Assembly (NCBI GenBank): GCA_027315005.1
Contig: DAHUZT010000129.1
Span: 1 to 32,549, forward strand
Source of the DNA: Acidimicrobiaceae bacterium
GTDB taxonomy: Bacteria; Actinomycetota; Acidimicrobiia; Acidimicrobiales; RAAP-2
DNA length: 32,549 nucleotides
Reading direction: 5' to 3'
The position numbers and the translations under genes are program-made. Every line of letters begins with the position of its first letter. The first letter of the stretch is position 1. The notes beneath the pieces are model-generated. The model saw only the letters and a program-made list of their open reading frames with translations. It was not told where the DNA came from and did no database searches. Of the stretch, positions 23,169-31,142 are shown one piece after another.

Positions 23169-25081
23169 TGGCGGCGCCCGAGGACCAGACCAGCGGGCTG
23201 GTGGTCGTTGACAAGGAGGCGGGTTGGACCTCCCATGACGTGGTGGCCCGATGCCGGAGGGCCTTCGGCCAGCGCCGGGTCGGGCACGCTGGGACGCTCG
23301 ATCCGGATGCGACCGGGGTGCTCCTCGTCGGGCTCGGCCGGGCCACGCGTCTCCTGCGCTTCCTCACGGCACTGCCCAAGACCTACGAGGCGGAGGCGGT
23401 GCTCGGTACCACGACGTCCACCCTCGACGCATCGGGCGAGGTGACCGGAACCTTCGACATGGGACGTGTGAGCCTGGCCGATGTGCGGAGGGCAGCGGAG
23501 TCGTTCACCGGCCCGATCGAGCAGGTCCCACCGATGGTCTCCGCAGTGAAGGTAGGCGGACGCCGCCTGCATGCCCTGGCCCGTCAAGGGATGGAGGTCG
23601 AGCGTGAGCCGCGACCGGTCGTCATCTACCGATTGGAGGTCGATCCAGGTCTCACTCCCGGGGTGTTCCGAATCATCGTGGAGTGCTCGGCCGGCACCTA
23701 TGTGCGGACCCTTGTGGCAGATCTCGGAGCCGCGCTCGGTGGGGGGGCCCATCTCCGGAACCTTCGGAGGACGCGTGTCGGGTCGTTCTCCCTGGACGAG
23801 GCGCGTCTGGTCGACGAGCTGACGCCGGCAGTGGTGCTGACTCCCGCCCAGGCCATGAGGGATCTGGAGCAGGTCGTCGTCACTCCCGACGTGCAACGCA
23901 ATGTCGCCTGTGGTCTCGCCCTCGACCGGGTACCCCTCGGCGTGGTCGGCCACGGTCCGTGGGGGCTGGTCGACGAGGGCCACCATCTCTTGGCCGTCTA
24001 CGAAGCCACCGAGACGGATCGAATCCGACCGGCGGTCGTCGTCGAGGCGGCAGGGAGAGGTGAAGGGCGACTGCCAATCGCCGAGCACGCCCGGATGGAC
24101 AGAAGCCGGACGACCCGGCGGTATCCTTCGTCGATGATGGAGATCGTGACACTCCCGGCGGACGTGCCACCACCGCCGGGCGGCAGTGCGGTGACCATCG
24201 GCGCCTATGACGGGGTCCACCTCGGACATCGGGCCCTGCTGACCGAGCTGTCCGCACGAGCCGCTGATGCCGGATTGACCACGGTGGTGGTGACCTTCGA
24301 TCGGCATCCCGCCTCGGTGGTACGCCCGGAGTCTGCTCCGCAGTTCCTCTGTGACCTCGATCAGAAGCTCGAGTTGCTCGGTGAGGCCGGGGTGGACCGT
24401 ACCGTGGTTGTCCCGTTCGACACCGATCGGGCCAACGAGACCGCAGAGGACTTCGTCGAGTCCGTGCTCGTACGCGGACTGCGTTCACGTTTGATCGTGG
24501 TGGGGGAGGACTTCCATTTCGGCCACGGGCGGAAGGGAAACGTCGCCCTTCTCCGGGAGCTCGGCGCCACCTCGGGCTTCGACGTTGCAGGGATCTCGCT
24601 CCGCGGAGACGGTGGCACGGCCGGACCTGCTATCTCGTCGACGAGAATTCGAGCGCTGGTGAGCGAGGGACGGGTGGAGGATGCGGCCGTACTGCTGGAT
24701 CGACCCCACCAGGTACGCGGTCCTGTGGTGACCGGCGACCGGAGGGGCGGTTCCGAGCTCGGCTTTCCGACGGCCAATGTCGCCGTCGGAGGAGGCATCT
24801 GCTTGCCGGCGTGCGGGATCTATGCAGGGTGGTACGAGCGGCCCGACGGATCGCGCTTTGCTTCCGCCATCTCCGTGGGCCGGCGCCCGACCTTCTACCG
24901 GGACCAGGCAGAGCTTCTGGTCGAGGCCCACCTGCTGGACTTCTCCGGGGAGCTCTACGGTGAAGAGGCCCGGGTGTGCTTCGTCGCTCGCTTGCGGGAC
25001 GAATTCCGTTTCGACTCGCCCGAGGCGTTGGTCGCCCAGATGGAACGGGATGTGATCGCCTCCCGCTCCGCCCTCGGCTGA
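23165..25081 (+). CDS. truB: tRNA pseudouridine(55) synthase TruB, in one open frame with RibF
   Basis: The first 323 residues are TruB, which makes pseudouridine 55 in the T loop of tRNAs. They show VVDKEAGWTSHDVVARC, the catalytic GTLDPDATG with Asp46, the YEAEAVLG strand, VPPMVSAVKVGGRRLHALAR and the VECSAGTYVRTL motif, plus the actinobacterial C-terminal domain. No stop codon separates this part from a complete RibF (residues 324-638), so the frame encodes a 638-residue fusion if read from the truB start. The usual arrangement is two adjacent genes. A fusion made by loss of the truB stop, or two products through internal initiation at 24134, are both possible. The start GTG (23165) overlaps the rbfA stop; ATG at 23168 is an alternative. 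Confidence 0.9.
   Translation: MMAAPEDQTSGLVVVDKEAGWTSHDVVARCRRAFGQRRVGHAGTLDPDATGVLLVGLGRATRLLRFLTALPKTYEAEAVLGTTTSTLDASGEVTGTFDMGRVSLADVRRAAESFTGPIEQVPPMVSAVKVGGRRLHALARQGMEVEREPRPVVIYRLEVDPGLTPGVFRIIVECSAGTYVRTLVADLGAALGGGAHLRNLRRTRVGSFSLDEARLVDELTPAVVLTPAQAMRDLEQVVVTPDVQRNVACGLALDRVPLGVVGHGPWGLVDEGHHLLAVYEATETDRIRPAVVVEAAGRGEGRLPIAEHARMDRSRTTRRYPSSMMEIVTLPADVPPPPGGSAVTIGAYDGVHLGHRALLTELSARAADAGLTTVVVTFDRHPASVVRPESAPQFLCDLDQKLELLGEAGVDRTVVVPFDTDRANETAEDFVESVLVRGLRSRLIVVGEDFHFGHGRKGNVALLRELGATSGFDVAGISLRGDGGTAGPAISSTRIRALVSEGRVEDAAVLLDRPHQVRGPVVTGDRRGGSELGFPTANVAVGGGICLPACGIYAGWYERPDGSRFASAISVGRRPTFYRDQAELLVEAHLLDFSGELYGEEARVCFVARLRDEFRFDSPEALVAQMERDVIASRSALG
24122..24133 (+). promoter_or_regulatory. 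Candidate internal leaderless promoter -10 of ribF
   Basis: TATCCT (24122-24127) lies 6 bases before the ATG at 24134, inside the linker of the truB–ribF frame. No Shine-Dalgarno precedes that ATG. If active it would give free RibF from a leaderless mRNA. Confidence 0.5.
24134..25081 (+). CDS. ribF: Bifunctional riboflavin kinase/FAD synthetase (internal start within the truB frame)
   Basis: Converts riboflavin to FMN and then FAD. The 315-residue segment is a full-length RibF. The N-terminal nucleotidyltransferase domain has TIGAYDGVHLGHRAL, FDRHPASVVRP, the VGEDFHFGHGRKGN loop and ISSTRIR. The C-terminal flavokinase domain has GSELGFPTAN and ISVGRRPTF. The N-terminus MMEIVTLPADV fits a normal RibF start, which supports independent initiation at 24134 as well as, or instead of, the fusion with TruB. 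RibF commonly follows TruB in this operon. The rpsO and pnp genes that often come next are missing; the next gene is convergent. Confidence 0.9.
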   Translation: MMEIVTLPADVPPPPGGSAVTIGAYDGVHLGHRALLTELSARAADAGLTTVVVTFDRHPASVVRPESAPQFLCDLDQKLELLGEAGVDRTVVVPFDTDRANETAEDFVESVLVRGLRSRLIVVGEDFHFGHGRKGNVALLRELGATSGFDVAGISLRGDGGTAGPAISSTRIRALVSEGRVEDAAVLLDRPHQVRGPVVTGDRRGGSELGFPTANVAVGGGICLPACGIYAGWYERPDGSRFASAISVGRRPTFYRDQAELLVEAHLLDFSGELYGEEARVCFVARLRDEFRFDSPEALVAQMERDVIASRSALG

Positions 25082-25145
25082 CGACGCTCAGATCCCGCCG
25101 GGGGGGCAGGGCTCGGCTTCGGTTCGCGCGGTGACCCGGCTGGGT

Positions 25146-26975
25146 TCAGACCGAGGCGGAACCGCCCTGGAGCTCGCTCCGGAGCTGCCGCTTGAGTACC
25201 TTGCCGGCCGGATTACGGGGAAGGGGTTCAGGCCGGAACCAGAACCGGGTGGGAACGCTGAACGCGGCGAGACGCTCGGAGGCGAATCTTCCGAGCTCTT
25301 CCGCGGACACCTCTGATCCCGGGCGCAGCACCACGACTCCCCCCACCTCTTCGCCCAGCACCGGATGGGGAATGCCGATGACGGCACAGTCCGCCACCGA
25401 CGGGTGCTCGTAGAGGGCGGCTTCGACCTCGGCGCAATACACGTTCTCGCCGCCACGGATGATCATGTCCTTCGACCGATCGACGATGAACACGAAACCC
25501 TCCTCGTCGATTCGGGCCACGTCACCGGTATGGAGCCATCCCCTAGTGAAGGTTGCCGCAGTCTCCTCGGGCCGGTTCCAGTAGCCGCGGACCACGTTCG
25601 GGCCCTTGATCCAGAGCTCGCCGATCCGTTCGGGATCGAGAGGCGCATCCGGGGGTTCATCACCCTCATGGTCTTCAGCCACGACAGCCACCTGGCAAAC
25701 CGGTGCGGGTGGGCCGACACTGTCCGGCTTGCGTACGTAGTCGTCGCCGGTGTTCATCGTGGTCATCGCCGACGTCTCGGTGAGACCGTAGCCGTTGCCC
25801 GGTGCACCGGAAGGGAAGAACTCCTTGATCCTTCTGACCAGGTCCGGAGGACATGGTGCCCCGCCATATGAGATGGACCTGACCGAAGAGGTGTCCCGAC
25901 GGGCGAACTCAGGTGAATCGATCACTTGCATGACCATGGCGGGTACCCCACCGAAGATGGTGATGTGCTCGCGCTCGATCAACTCCAGTGCCCGCTCGGG
26001 GTCGAAGTGGTGCATCATCACCAACTTGCCCCCAGCAAGTGTGTTGGTGACGAGCACGGCATGGCAACCGGTGGCATGGAACAGCGGTACGGACAAGAGG
26101 TTGGCGTTGCGGGGGGAAGATGTCACGTCGACCAATGGCCCACTCCGCCGGATCGAACCGACCGTCGAGACGAAGAAGAGGTTCATCAGGTTCGAAGTGC
26201 TATTGCGATGTGTGCCGACAGCGCCCTTCGGTTTGCCGGTCGTTCCCGAGGTGTAGAAGATGGTGGCATCGTCATCGGCTTCGATCGCCACATCGGGCAG
26301 GTTCGGTTCGAGGAGCGGCTCGGCGGTCAGCTCGTGGAACGGGATCACCGGCAGCGGATGACCACCGGTACGGTCCAGGCTCCCTCCCTTTGCCTTCCGC
26401 CGCCGGCCCGCGCGATCTGGTTCTTCGCTGCAGAGCACCATCGTCTCGAGGTTGCAGAGCTCATCCACGTGGGACATGATCCGGCCCCTCCGCTCCTCGT
26501 CGACGAACGCGACGGTCGAACCCGAGTCGGAAAGTCCGTATGCCAGCTCGGGTCCGGTCCACCAGGCATTCAAGGGAACGACGACAGCACCCACCGCGAC
26601 TGCGGCCCAGAAGGTCACGATCCATTCCGGCAGGTTGCGCATGGCAACCGCCACCCGATCGCCCTTCTTGACCCCGCACCGTTCGACGAGAGCTCGTGCC
26701 AGGCCGACGACCATCCGGAGATGCTCCGAGTAGGTGATCCGTTCGTCCTCGTAGACGAGGAAGTCTTGTTCGCCGTGGGCGGCTGACGCCTCGAGGACGG
26801 TCCGTAAGGTGGCCGGTGCCGACTTCCATGTTCGGGTGTCGATCCCGCGGATCGGGACCACCTCGATTTCGAAGGGCTGCCCGGGTGCGGTGAGCTGGGC
26901 GGTGACCTCTGCCAGGGTGGGGACGGTATCGGTGCTCGGAGCGTCGGCGGTCGCATGGGTGCTTTTCTTGTCCAT
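25146..26975 (-). CDS. Acyl-CoA synthetase (AMP-dependent ligase, FadD-like)
   Basis: Activates a carboxylic acid to its acyl-CoA through an acyl-adenylate. The 609-residue protein has the phosphate-binding loop YTSGTTGKPKG (about 243-253), the NGYGLTETSAM motif, the WLHTGDVARID motif, the hinge DRSKDMIIRGGENVYCAEVE and the C-terminal catalytic Lys in NPAGKVLKR. This is the ANL-family medium/long-chain ligase pattern; the chain length preference cannot be read from sequence. GAGAGGAG precedes the ATG. It lies 21 bp after orn on the same strand and is probably co-transcribed. It is convergent with truB–ribF, with a 64-bp gap and no clear terminator. Confidence 0.93.
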   Translation of the reverse strand: MDKKSTHATADAPSTDTVPTLAEVTAQLTAPGQPFEIEVVPIRGIDTRTWKSAPATLRTVLEASAAHGEQDFLVYEDERITYSEHLRMVVGLARALVERCGVKKGDRVAVAMRNLPEWIVTFWAAVAVGAVVVPLNAWWTGPELAYGLSDSGSTVAFVDEERRGRIMSHVDELCNLETMVLCSEEPDRAGRRRKAKGGSLDRTGGHPLPVIPFHELTAEPLLEPNLPDVAIEADDDATIFYTSGTTGKPKGAVGTHRNSTSNLMNLFFVSTVGSIRRSGPLVDVTSSPRNANLLSVPLFHATGCHAVLVTNTLAGGKLVMMHHFDPERALELIEREHITIFGGVPAMVMQVIDSPEFARRDTSSVRSISYGGAPCPPDLVRRIKEFFPSGAPGNGYGLTETSAMTTMNTGDDYVRKPDSVGPPAPVCQVAVVAEDHEGDEPPDAPLDPERIGELWIKGPNVVRGYWNRPEETAATFTRGWLHTGDVARIDEEGFVFIVDRSKDMIIRGGENVYCAEVEAALYEHPSVADCAVIGIPHPVLGEEVGGVVVLRPGSEVSAEELGRFASERLAAFSVPTRFWFRPEPLPRNPAGKVLKRQLRSELQGGSASV

Positions 26976-26996
26976 GATGCTCCTCTCGAGGGATCC

Positions 26997-27560
26997 TCAT
27001 CCGCCGGCGGCCCCCACCTCGGCGCCCGCGTCCTTGAAGATGGTGCTCCGGTAGTACGCCAGCTCCGCGACGCTTTCCTTGATGTCGTCCATGGCGCGAT
27101 GGCCACCGGCCTTGGAGGGAGCCTGTGCCACAGCGGACGGGTACCAGCGGGTCGCCAGTTCCTTGATCGTCGAGACGTCGACCGAACGGTAGTGGAGGTA
27201 GTCCTCGATCGCCGGCAGGTGTGCCGCCAGAAACCGCCGGTCGGTCCCGATCGAGTTACCGGCCAACGGAACCGTTCTCGGCTTGGCCACATGGGTCCGT
27301 ATGAAGTCGAGGGTCACCGATCCCGCTTCTTCCAGGGATACGGTCGAGGCGGCGATCGCCTCGAGCAGGCCGCTCTTCTGATGCATGGTACGGACGACGT
27401 CATCCATGAGATCGAGCTGCCCCGCCAGGGCGCTCACCACGAGGTCAGGTCCCTCGCCCACGACAGTCAGGTCATCGTCGGTCACCAGACTGGCGATTTC
27501 GACGATGACGTGGCGAGCCGGATCGAGTCCGGTCATCTCGAGGTCCATCCACACCAGCAC
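26997..27560 (-). CDS. orn: Oligoribonuclease
   Basis: 3'-5' exoribonuclease of the DEDDh family that degrades RNA dinucleotides, including pGpG from cyclic di-GMP. The 187-residue product begins at GTG 27560 and has WMDLEMTGLDP (Asp6, Glu8), AGNSIGTDRRFL (third acidic residue) and HRAMDDI (His and final Asp). The length matches the family. No Shine-Dalgarno is present; a promoter with its -10 six bases upstream points to a leaderless mRNA. Pairing with an acyl-CoA ligase has no obvious functional logic. Confidence 0.96.
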   Translation of the reverse strand: MLVWMDLEMTGLDPARHVIVEIASLVTDDDLTVVGEGPDLVVSALAGQLDLMDDVVRTMHQKSGLLEAIAASTVSLEEAGSVTLDFIRTHVAKPRTVPLAGNSIGTDRRFLAAHLPAIEDYLHYRSVDVSTIKELATRWYPSAVAQAPSKAGGHRAMDDIKESVAELAYYRSTIFKDAGAEVGAAGG

Positions 27561-27595
27561 GCGGTGAGGCTACCGGGTGGACGCCCGGCGGTAAA
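27561..27595 (-). promoter_or_regulatory. Promoter of orn (leaderless)
   Basis: On the minus strand TTTACC (27595-27590) and TAGCCT (27572-27567) are 17 bases apart, and the GTG start follows the -10 after 6 bases. Transcription should begin at or next to the start codon. Of the leaderless candidates in the window this is the only one with a good -35. Confidence 0.68.
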
Positions 27596-27713
27596 AGGGG
27601 CGCACTCCGCTCGGACCGGCGCCTGGTCGGAGGCCATTCGCCACCGGCCTGGTCCTTGCTACTCGGCGGCGCTAGCGTCCGGACGGCGAGGGCGGTCGGA
27701 GAGTCGGTCGGTG

Positions 27714-28241
27714 ATGCGCGAAGCGGATGACGGCGTGGAGGTCGATGTGATAGCGCCGGCTGGAGACGCACCGGCATGGGCGGCCTCTCCGGACTCCACG
27801 GATCCGATAGTCGTACCGGCGGTGCGGATCGATCCCGATCTTCGCCTTCCGAGGTATGCCCGGCCGGGGGACGCCGGGCTGGATCTGGTCGCCCGGATCG
27901 GAGCCACGCTGTCCGCCGGGGGAGGGCGGGCCCTCGTGCCCACCGGCATCGCTCTTGCCATCCCGACCGGCTGGGCCGGATTCATCCAGCCTCGCAGTGG
28001 CCTCGCCCTTCGCCACGGGGTCACCTGTCTCAACACCCCCGGCCTGATCGATTCCGGATACCGCGACGAGTTGGCGGTCCTGCTCGTCAACACCGATCCG
28101 TCCGAACCCTACGAGGTTCGTCGTGGCGACCGGATTGCCCAGCTGGTCGTCCAACCAGTGGCAACCGTCACCTTCTCGGAGGTCGCGACGCTGCTTCAAA
28201 GTGAGCGGGGCCAGAATGGCTTCGGCTCGACCGGACGGTAG
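27714..28241 (+). CDS. dut: Deoxyuridine 5'-triphosphate nucleotidohydrolase
   Basis: Trimeric dUTPase that hydrolyses dUTP to dUMP. All five motifs are present in the 175-residue product: AGLDL (54-58), PRSGLA (93-98), NTPGLIDSGYRDEL (107-120, catalytic Asp113), RGDRIAQLV (137-145) and GQNGFGSTG (166-174). About 40 unconserved residues precede the core. ATG 27714 or the adjacent GTG 27711 is the start; the open frame further upstream is antisense to orn. TAGCGT at 27673-27678 may be its -10, giving a short leader. The stop is 2 bp before the WS/DGAT gene. Confidence 0.95.
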   Translation: MREADDGVEVDVIAPAGDAPAWAASPDSTDPIVVPAVRIDPDLRLPRYARPGDAGLDLVARIGATLSAGGGRALVPTGIALAIPTGWAGFIQPRSGLALRHGVTCLNTPGLIDSGYRDELAVLLVNTDPSEPYEVRRGDRIAQLVVQPVATVTFSEVATLLQSERGQNGFGSTGR

Positions 28242-28243
28242 CC

Positions 28244-29788
28244 ATGGATCGGCTGACCGGAATCGACGGGGCATTCCTCTCCCTGGAGACCGACACGGTA
28301 CCGCTGCACGTCTTGGGAGCGATGATCCTCGATCCGACCGGAGTCGACGGGGCCTTCGATGTGTGGCAGGTGCGCCGCCTCATCGCCGATCGCCTGCATC
28401 GCATTCCACCCTTCGGCCGGAGGGTGGTCCCGGGCCCGCTCGGTTTCGGGAGCCCGATGCTCGTCGAGGAGGCCGATGTGGACCTCGAGTACCACGTGCG
28501 TGCGGCCGCGATCCCGTCCCCTGGGTGCACCGACCAGCTGCTCCGGTTCGTCGCCGAGCTGGCCTCGCTACCTCTCGACCGTCACCGGCCGCTGTGGGAG
28601 CTGCACGTCGTGGACGCAATGGCCGACGGATCGCGGGCCGTGGTGGCCAAGGTGCACCACGCAATCCTCGACGGCGTCTCGGCAGCCGAAGTGCTGGGCG
28701 AGCTGTTCGACCTCTCGGCCGATCCCTCGCCTCGCATGCTCTTCGGACCAGCACCATCCACATCCCCCGCCGACGGTGGGAACGCTCTGCTCGTTCCGGG
28801 CGGATGCCGCTCCGGCCAGGGCGCTCCGGACGACGTGTCCTCGGACGATGGGCGAAGCACGCTGGGGCCGATCCCTGGTGCCGTGGCCGCCGGGGGGTCT
28901 CTGCTCGCAGATCTCGCTCGCCGCACCGATGAGCTCGCCCGCACGGCCGTCATGACGGTCCGGACGGTCAGATCCTGGCGGTCGCAGGACGGGTTCTCGG
29001 ACGGACCACTTCCCCCACTGCCGTTCGCGTCCCCACCGACCTCGATCAACCGGTCCGTGTCGGGCCACCGCCGGGCGGCGATTGCCGAACTTCCCATGGC
29101 ACAGATCGATCGGGTCCGCCAGGCGCTCGGTGGCACCGTGAACGATGTGGTCCTCTCCGTCGTCTCCGGCGCTCTGCGGTCGTTCTTCGCTGCCAGGAAC
29201 GAGTCGCCGGCCACCTCCCTGGTGGCGATGGTCCCCGTCTCGGTCCGGACCGATGAAGAACGGGGCACCTTCGGCAACAAGGTCTCGGCCATGCTGGTGA
29301 CGCTGGCCACCGGGGTCGCCGATCCCGTGGCCCGGTACCATCAGGTCCGGAAGGGCGCCCGGTCGGCCCGGGACCGAACCCCGCCGGTGGTCTCGCAGAT
29401 GGTGGCCGGCTGGGCCGATGCCGTCATCCCGTCTTTCGCCACCCACCTGAGTCGCCTCGTGTCCCGTTCCCACCTGTTCGATCACCTTCCTCCACCGTTC
29501 AACGTGATCGTCTCGTACGTGCGCGGTCCGGACGTCCCGCTGTATCTGGCCGGCGCCCGCCTTGTCGCCCTGTATCCCTTCGGCCCCATCGTCGAGGGAG
29601 TCGGGCTCAACATCACCGTCTTCTCCTACGGCTCCTCGATCTTCGTCGGTGTACTCGGCTGCTGGGACCTGGTCCCCGACGTTCACGCCGTCGCCACCGG
29701 GATGACGGATGCCCTCTCCGAGCTGCTCGGTGCCGTCGACCGTTCGAATCGGCCGGTCCCCTGGTGGCACGCCGAGCTACCTGCGTAG
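28244..29788 (+). CDS. WS/DGAT family O-acyltransferase (wax ester/triacylglycerol synthase)
   Basis: Transfers an acyl group from acyl-CoA to diacylglycerol or a fatty alcohol, making storage lipids at the membrane. The 514-residue protein has the N-terminal LTGIDGAFLSLET, the active-site HHAILDG (138-144, with His139 as base), and the C-terminal domain with GTFGNKVSAM and the NVIVSYVRGPD and VEGVGLNITVFSYG regions. Length and motifs match actinobacterial Tgs/AtfA enzymes. It starts 2 bp after dut with no ribosome binding site of its own, so it probably depends on dut translation. The acyl-CoA ligase upstream could supply substrate, though it is on the other strand. Confidence 0.92.
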   Translation: MDRLTGIDGAFLSLETDTVPLHVLGAMILDPTGVDGAFDVWQVRRLIADRLHRIPPFGRRVVPGPLGFGSPMLVEEADVDLEYHVRAAAIPSPGCTDQLLRFVAELASLPLDRHRPLWELHVVDAMADGSRAVVAKVHHAILDGVSAAEVLGELFDLSADPSPRMLFGPAPSTSPADGGNALLVPGGCRSGQGAPDDVSSDDGRSTLGPIPGAVAAGGSLLADLARRTDELARTAVMTVRTVRSWRSQDGFSDGPLPPLPFASPPTSINRSVSGHRRAAIAELPMAQIDRVRQALGGTVNDVVLSVVSGALRSFFAARNESPATSLVAMVPVSVRTDEERGTFGNKVSAMLVTLATGVADPVARYHQVRKGARSARDRTPPVVSQMVAGWADAVIPSFATHLSRLVSRSHLFDHLPPPFNVIVSYVRGPDVPLYLAGARLVALYPFGPIVEGVGLNITVFSYGSSIFVGVLGCWDLVPDVHAVATGMTDALSELLGAVDRSNRPVPWWHAELPA

Positions 29789-29811
29789 CCCACGATCTCG
29801 GGCCTCGGCAC

Positions 29812-31095
29812 TCAGCGCTCGCCGGGGAAGAATCGCGGCAACCAGTGGCGGTTGGCGGCGAGCAGGGCGTCGGCCAGCTGCTCCGCTCGTGGGTACTGAC
29901 CGACCAGCGGATTGGCCACCAAGGCTCGGATCATCGTGTCACGGCTGCCGGTGATCGCCGCTTCCACAGCCAACCGTTCGTATGCCTTGCAGTGGGCCAC
30001 CAACCCGGCCATGTCCGGTGGAAGGGCACGCTGGGGCAGTGGGTGGGCTCCGGTGGCATCGACCTTGCAGGGGACCTCGACCACGGCATCGTCGGACAAC
30101 TCCGCCAGGGCACCATCGTTGCGCACGTCGACGACCTGGATGTCACCGGTCCCGGCACCGAGTGACGCCATCAGGCGGACGGCCGCCTCGGAGTAGAAGG
30201 CGCCACCCCGGAAGGAGAGCTTCTCCGGTCGGGTGATCAGGTTCGGATCTCGGTACTCGTCGAGCAGTTCGCACTCGAGTTCGGCCACCACCTCGGCCCG
30301 GGTTCGCCATCCCGGAGCTGCCTGTTCGGCGACGTTGTGGTCGAGGCAGTAGTAGTAGTGCAGGTAATAGGAAGGAAGTGCACCGAGGAGACGGAGCAGA
30401 CCGGCCGGAATCCCAGTCTCCAGCTCGAACTCGGCACGGTAACGCTCGAGCAGTTCGGGCATCCGGTTCACACCGTCGACGGTCGCGGATCGGGCCCAGG
30501 TCAAATGGTTGAGACCGACGTGCTCGAGCTCGACCCGATCCGGATCGAGGCCGAGGTAGTGCCCGATCCGGCGCTGGACCAGCATGGCCACGTTGCACAG
30601 ACCGACGGCACGGTGACCTTCGTCGAGCAGCGCCTGGGTCACGATCCCCACCGGGTTGGTGAAGTCCACCAGCCAGGCGGCCGGCGCTGCCCGCTCGGCG
30701 GTCTCTTCGGCGATCTCCAGTACGAGGGGAACGGTGCGCAGGGCCTTGGCCAGTCCCCCCGGCCCGGTGGTCTCCTGGCCGAGGCAGCCGTATCCACCAG
30801 GCACGGTTTCGTCCGAATGTCGCGCGGACTGGCCACCCACCCGGAGCTGCACGACCACGAAGTCGGCACCATCGATCGCCCGATGACGATCTGAGGTCGT
30901 GGTCAAGGTGCCGGTCCAACCCTTGGCCCGCAGGATGCGGTCGGTAAGGCCGCCCACGGCTTCCAGGCGATCGGTGTCCGGGTCGAGGAGGACGAGCTCG
31001 TCGACGGAGATCCGGTCCTGGTGGTCGCAGAGACTGTCGACCAGCTCGGGCGTATAGGTACTGCCGCCGCCGACCACGGTGACCTTGGTGCCCAT
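29812..31095 (-). CDS. Glycoside hydrolase family 4 (6-phospho-beta-glucosidase-like)
   Basis: GH4 enzymes cleave phosphorylated (sometimes free) disaccharides by an NAD- and Mn-dependent redox mechanism. The 427-residue product has the dinucleotide fold VTVVGGGSTYTPEL (5-18), LRVGG (84-88), DFTNPVGIVT, Cys167 in LCN and His197 in GLNH, the two metal ligands. These features favour the 6-phospho-beta-glucosidase branch; alpha-specific members cannot be fully excluded. It is divergent from a BadF-type sugar kinase with 47 bp between start codons, suggesting a shared amino-sugar or disaccharide pathway. TACGTT lies 6 bases before the ATG, so the mRNA may be leaderless. No phosphotransferase genes are visible nearby, which raises the question of how a phosphorylated substrate would form. 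Confidence 0.92.
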   Translation of the reverse strand: MGTKVTVVGGGSTYTPELVDSLCDHQDRISVDELVLLDPDTDRLEAVGGLTDRILRAKGWTGTLTTTSDRHRAIDGADFVVVQLRVGGQSARHSDETVPGGYGCLGQETTGPGGLAKALRTVPLVLEIAEETAERAAPAAWLVDFTNPVGIVTQALLDEGHRAVGLCNVAMLVQRRIGHYLGLDPDRVELEHVGLNHLTWARSATVDGVNRMPELLERYRAEFELETGIPAGLLRLLGALPSYYLHYYYCLDHNVAEQAAPGWRTRAEVVAELECELLDEYRDPNLITRPEKLSFRGGAFYSEAAVRLMASLGAGTGDIQVVDVRNDGALAELSDDAVVEVPCKVDATGAHPLPQRALPPDMAGLVAHCKAYERLAVEAAITGSRDTMIRALVANPLVGQYPRAEQLADALLAANRHWLPRFFPGER

Positions 31096-31101
31096 CCATC
31101 G

Positions 31102-31111
31102 AACGTAACAT
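31102..31111. promoter_or_regulatory. Overlapping divergent -10 elements between the GH4 and kinase genes
   Basis: AACGTAACAT carries TACGTT on the minus strand (31107-31102), 6 bases from the GH4 ATG, and TAACAT on the plus strand (31106-31111), about 30 bases before the kinase GTG. The two hexamers share the TA at 31106-31107, so one site may direct transcription both ways. Confidence 0.5.
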
Positions 31112-31142
31112 CATCGATCGTGACCACGTGCAGAGGAGCCCG

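Noticed and set aside
26955-27713. Upstream extension of dut antisense to orn
   Set aside because: orn is a clear family member on the other strand, and the dUTPase fold starts after 27714.
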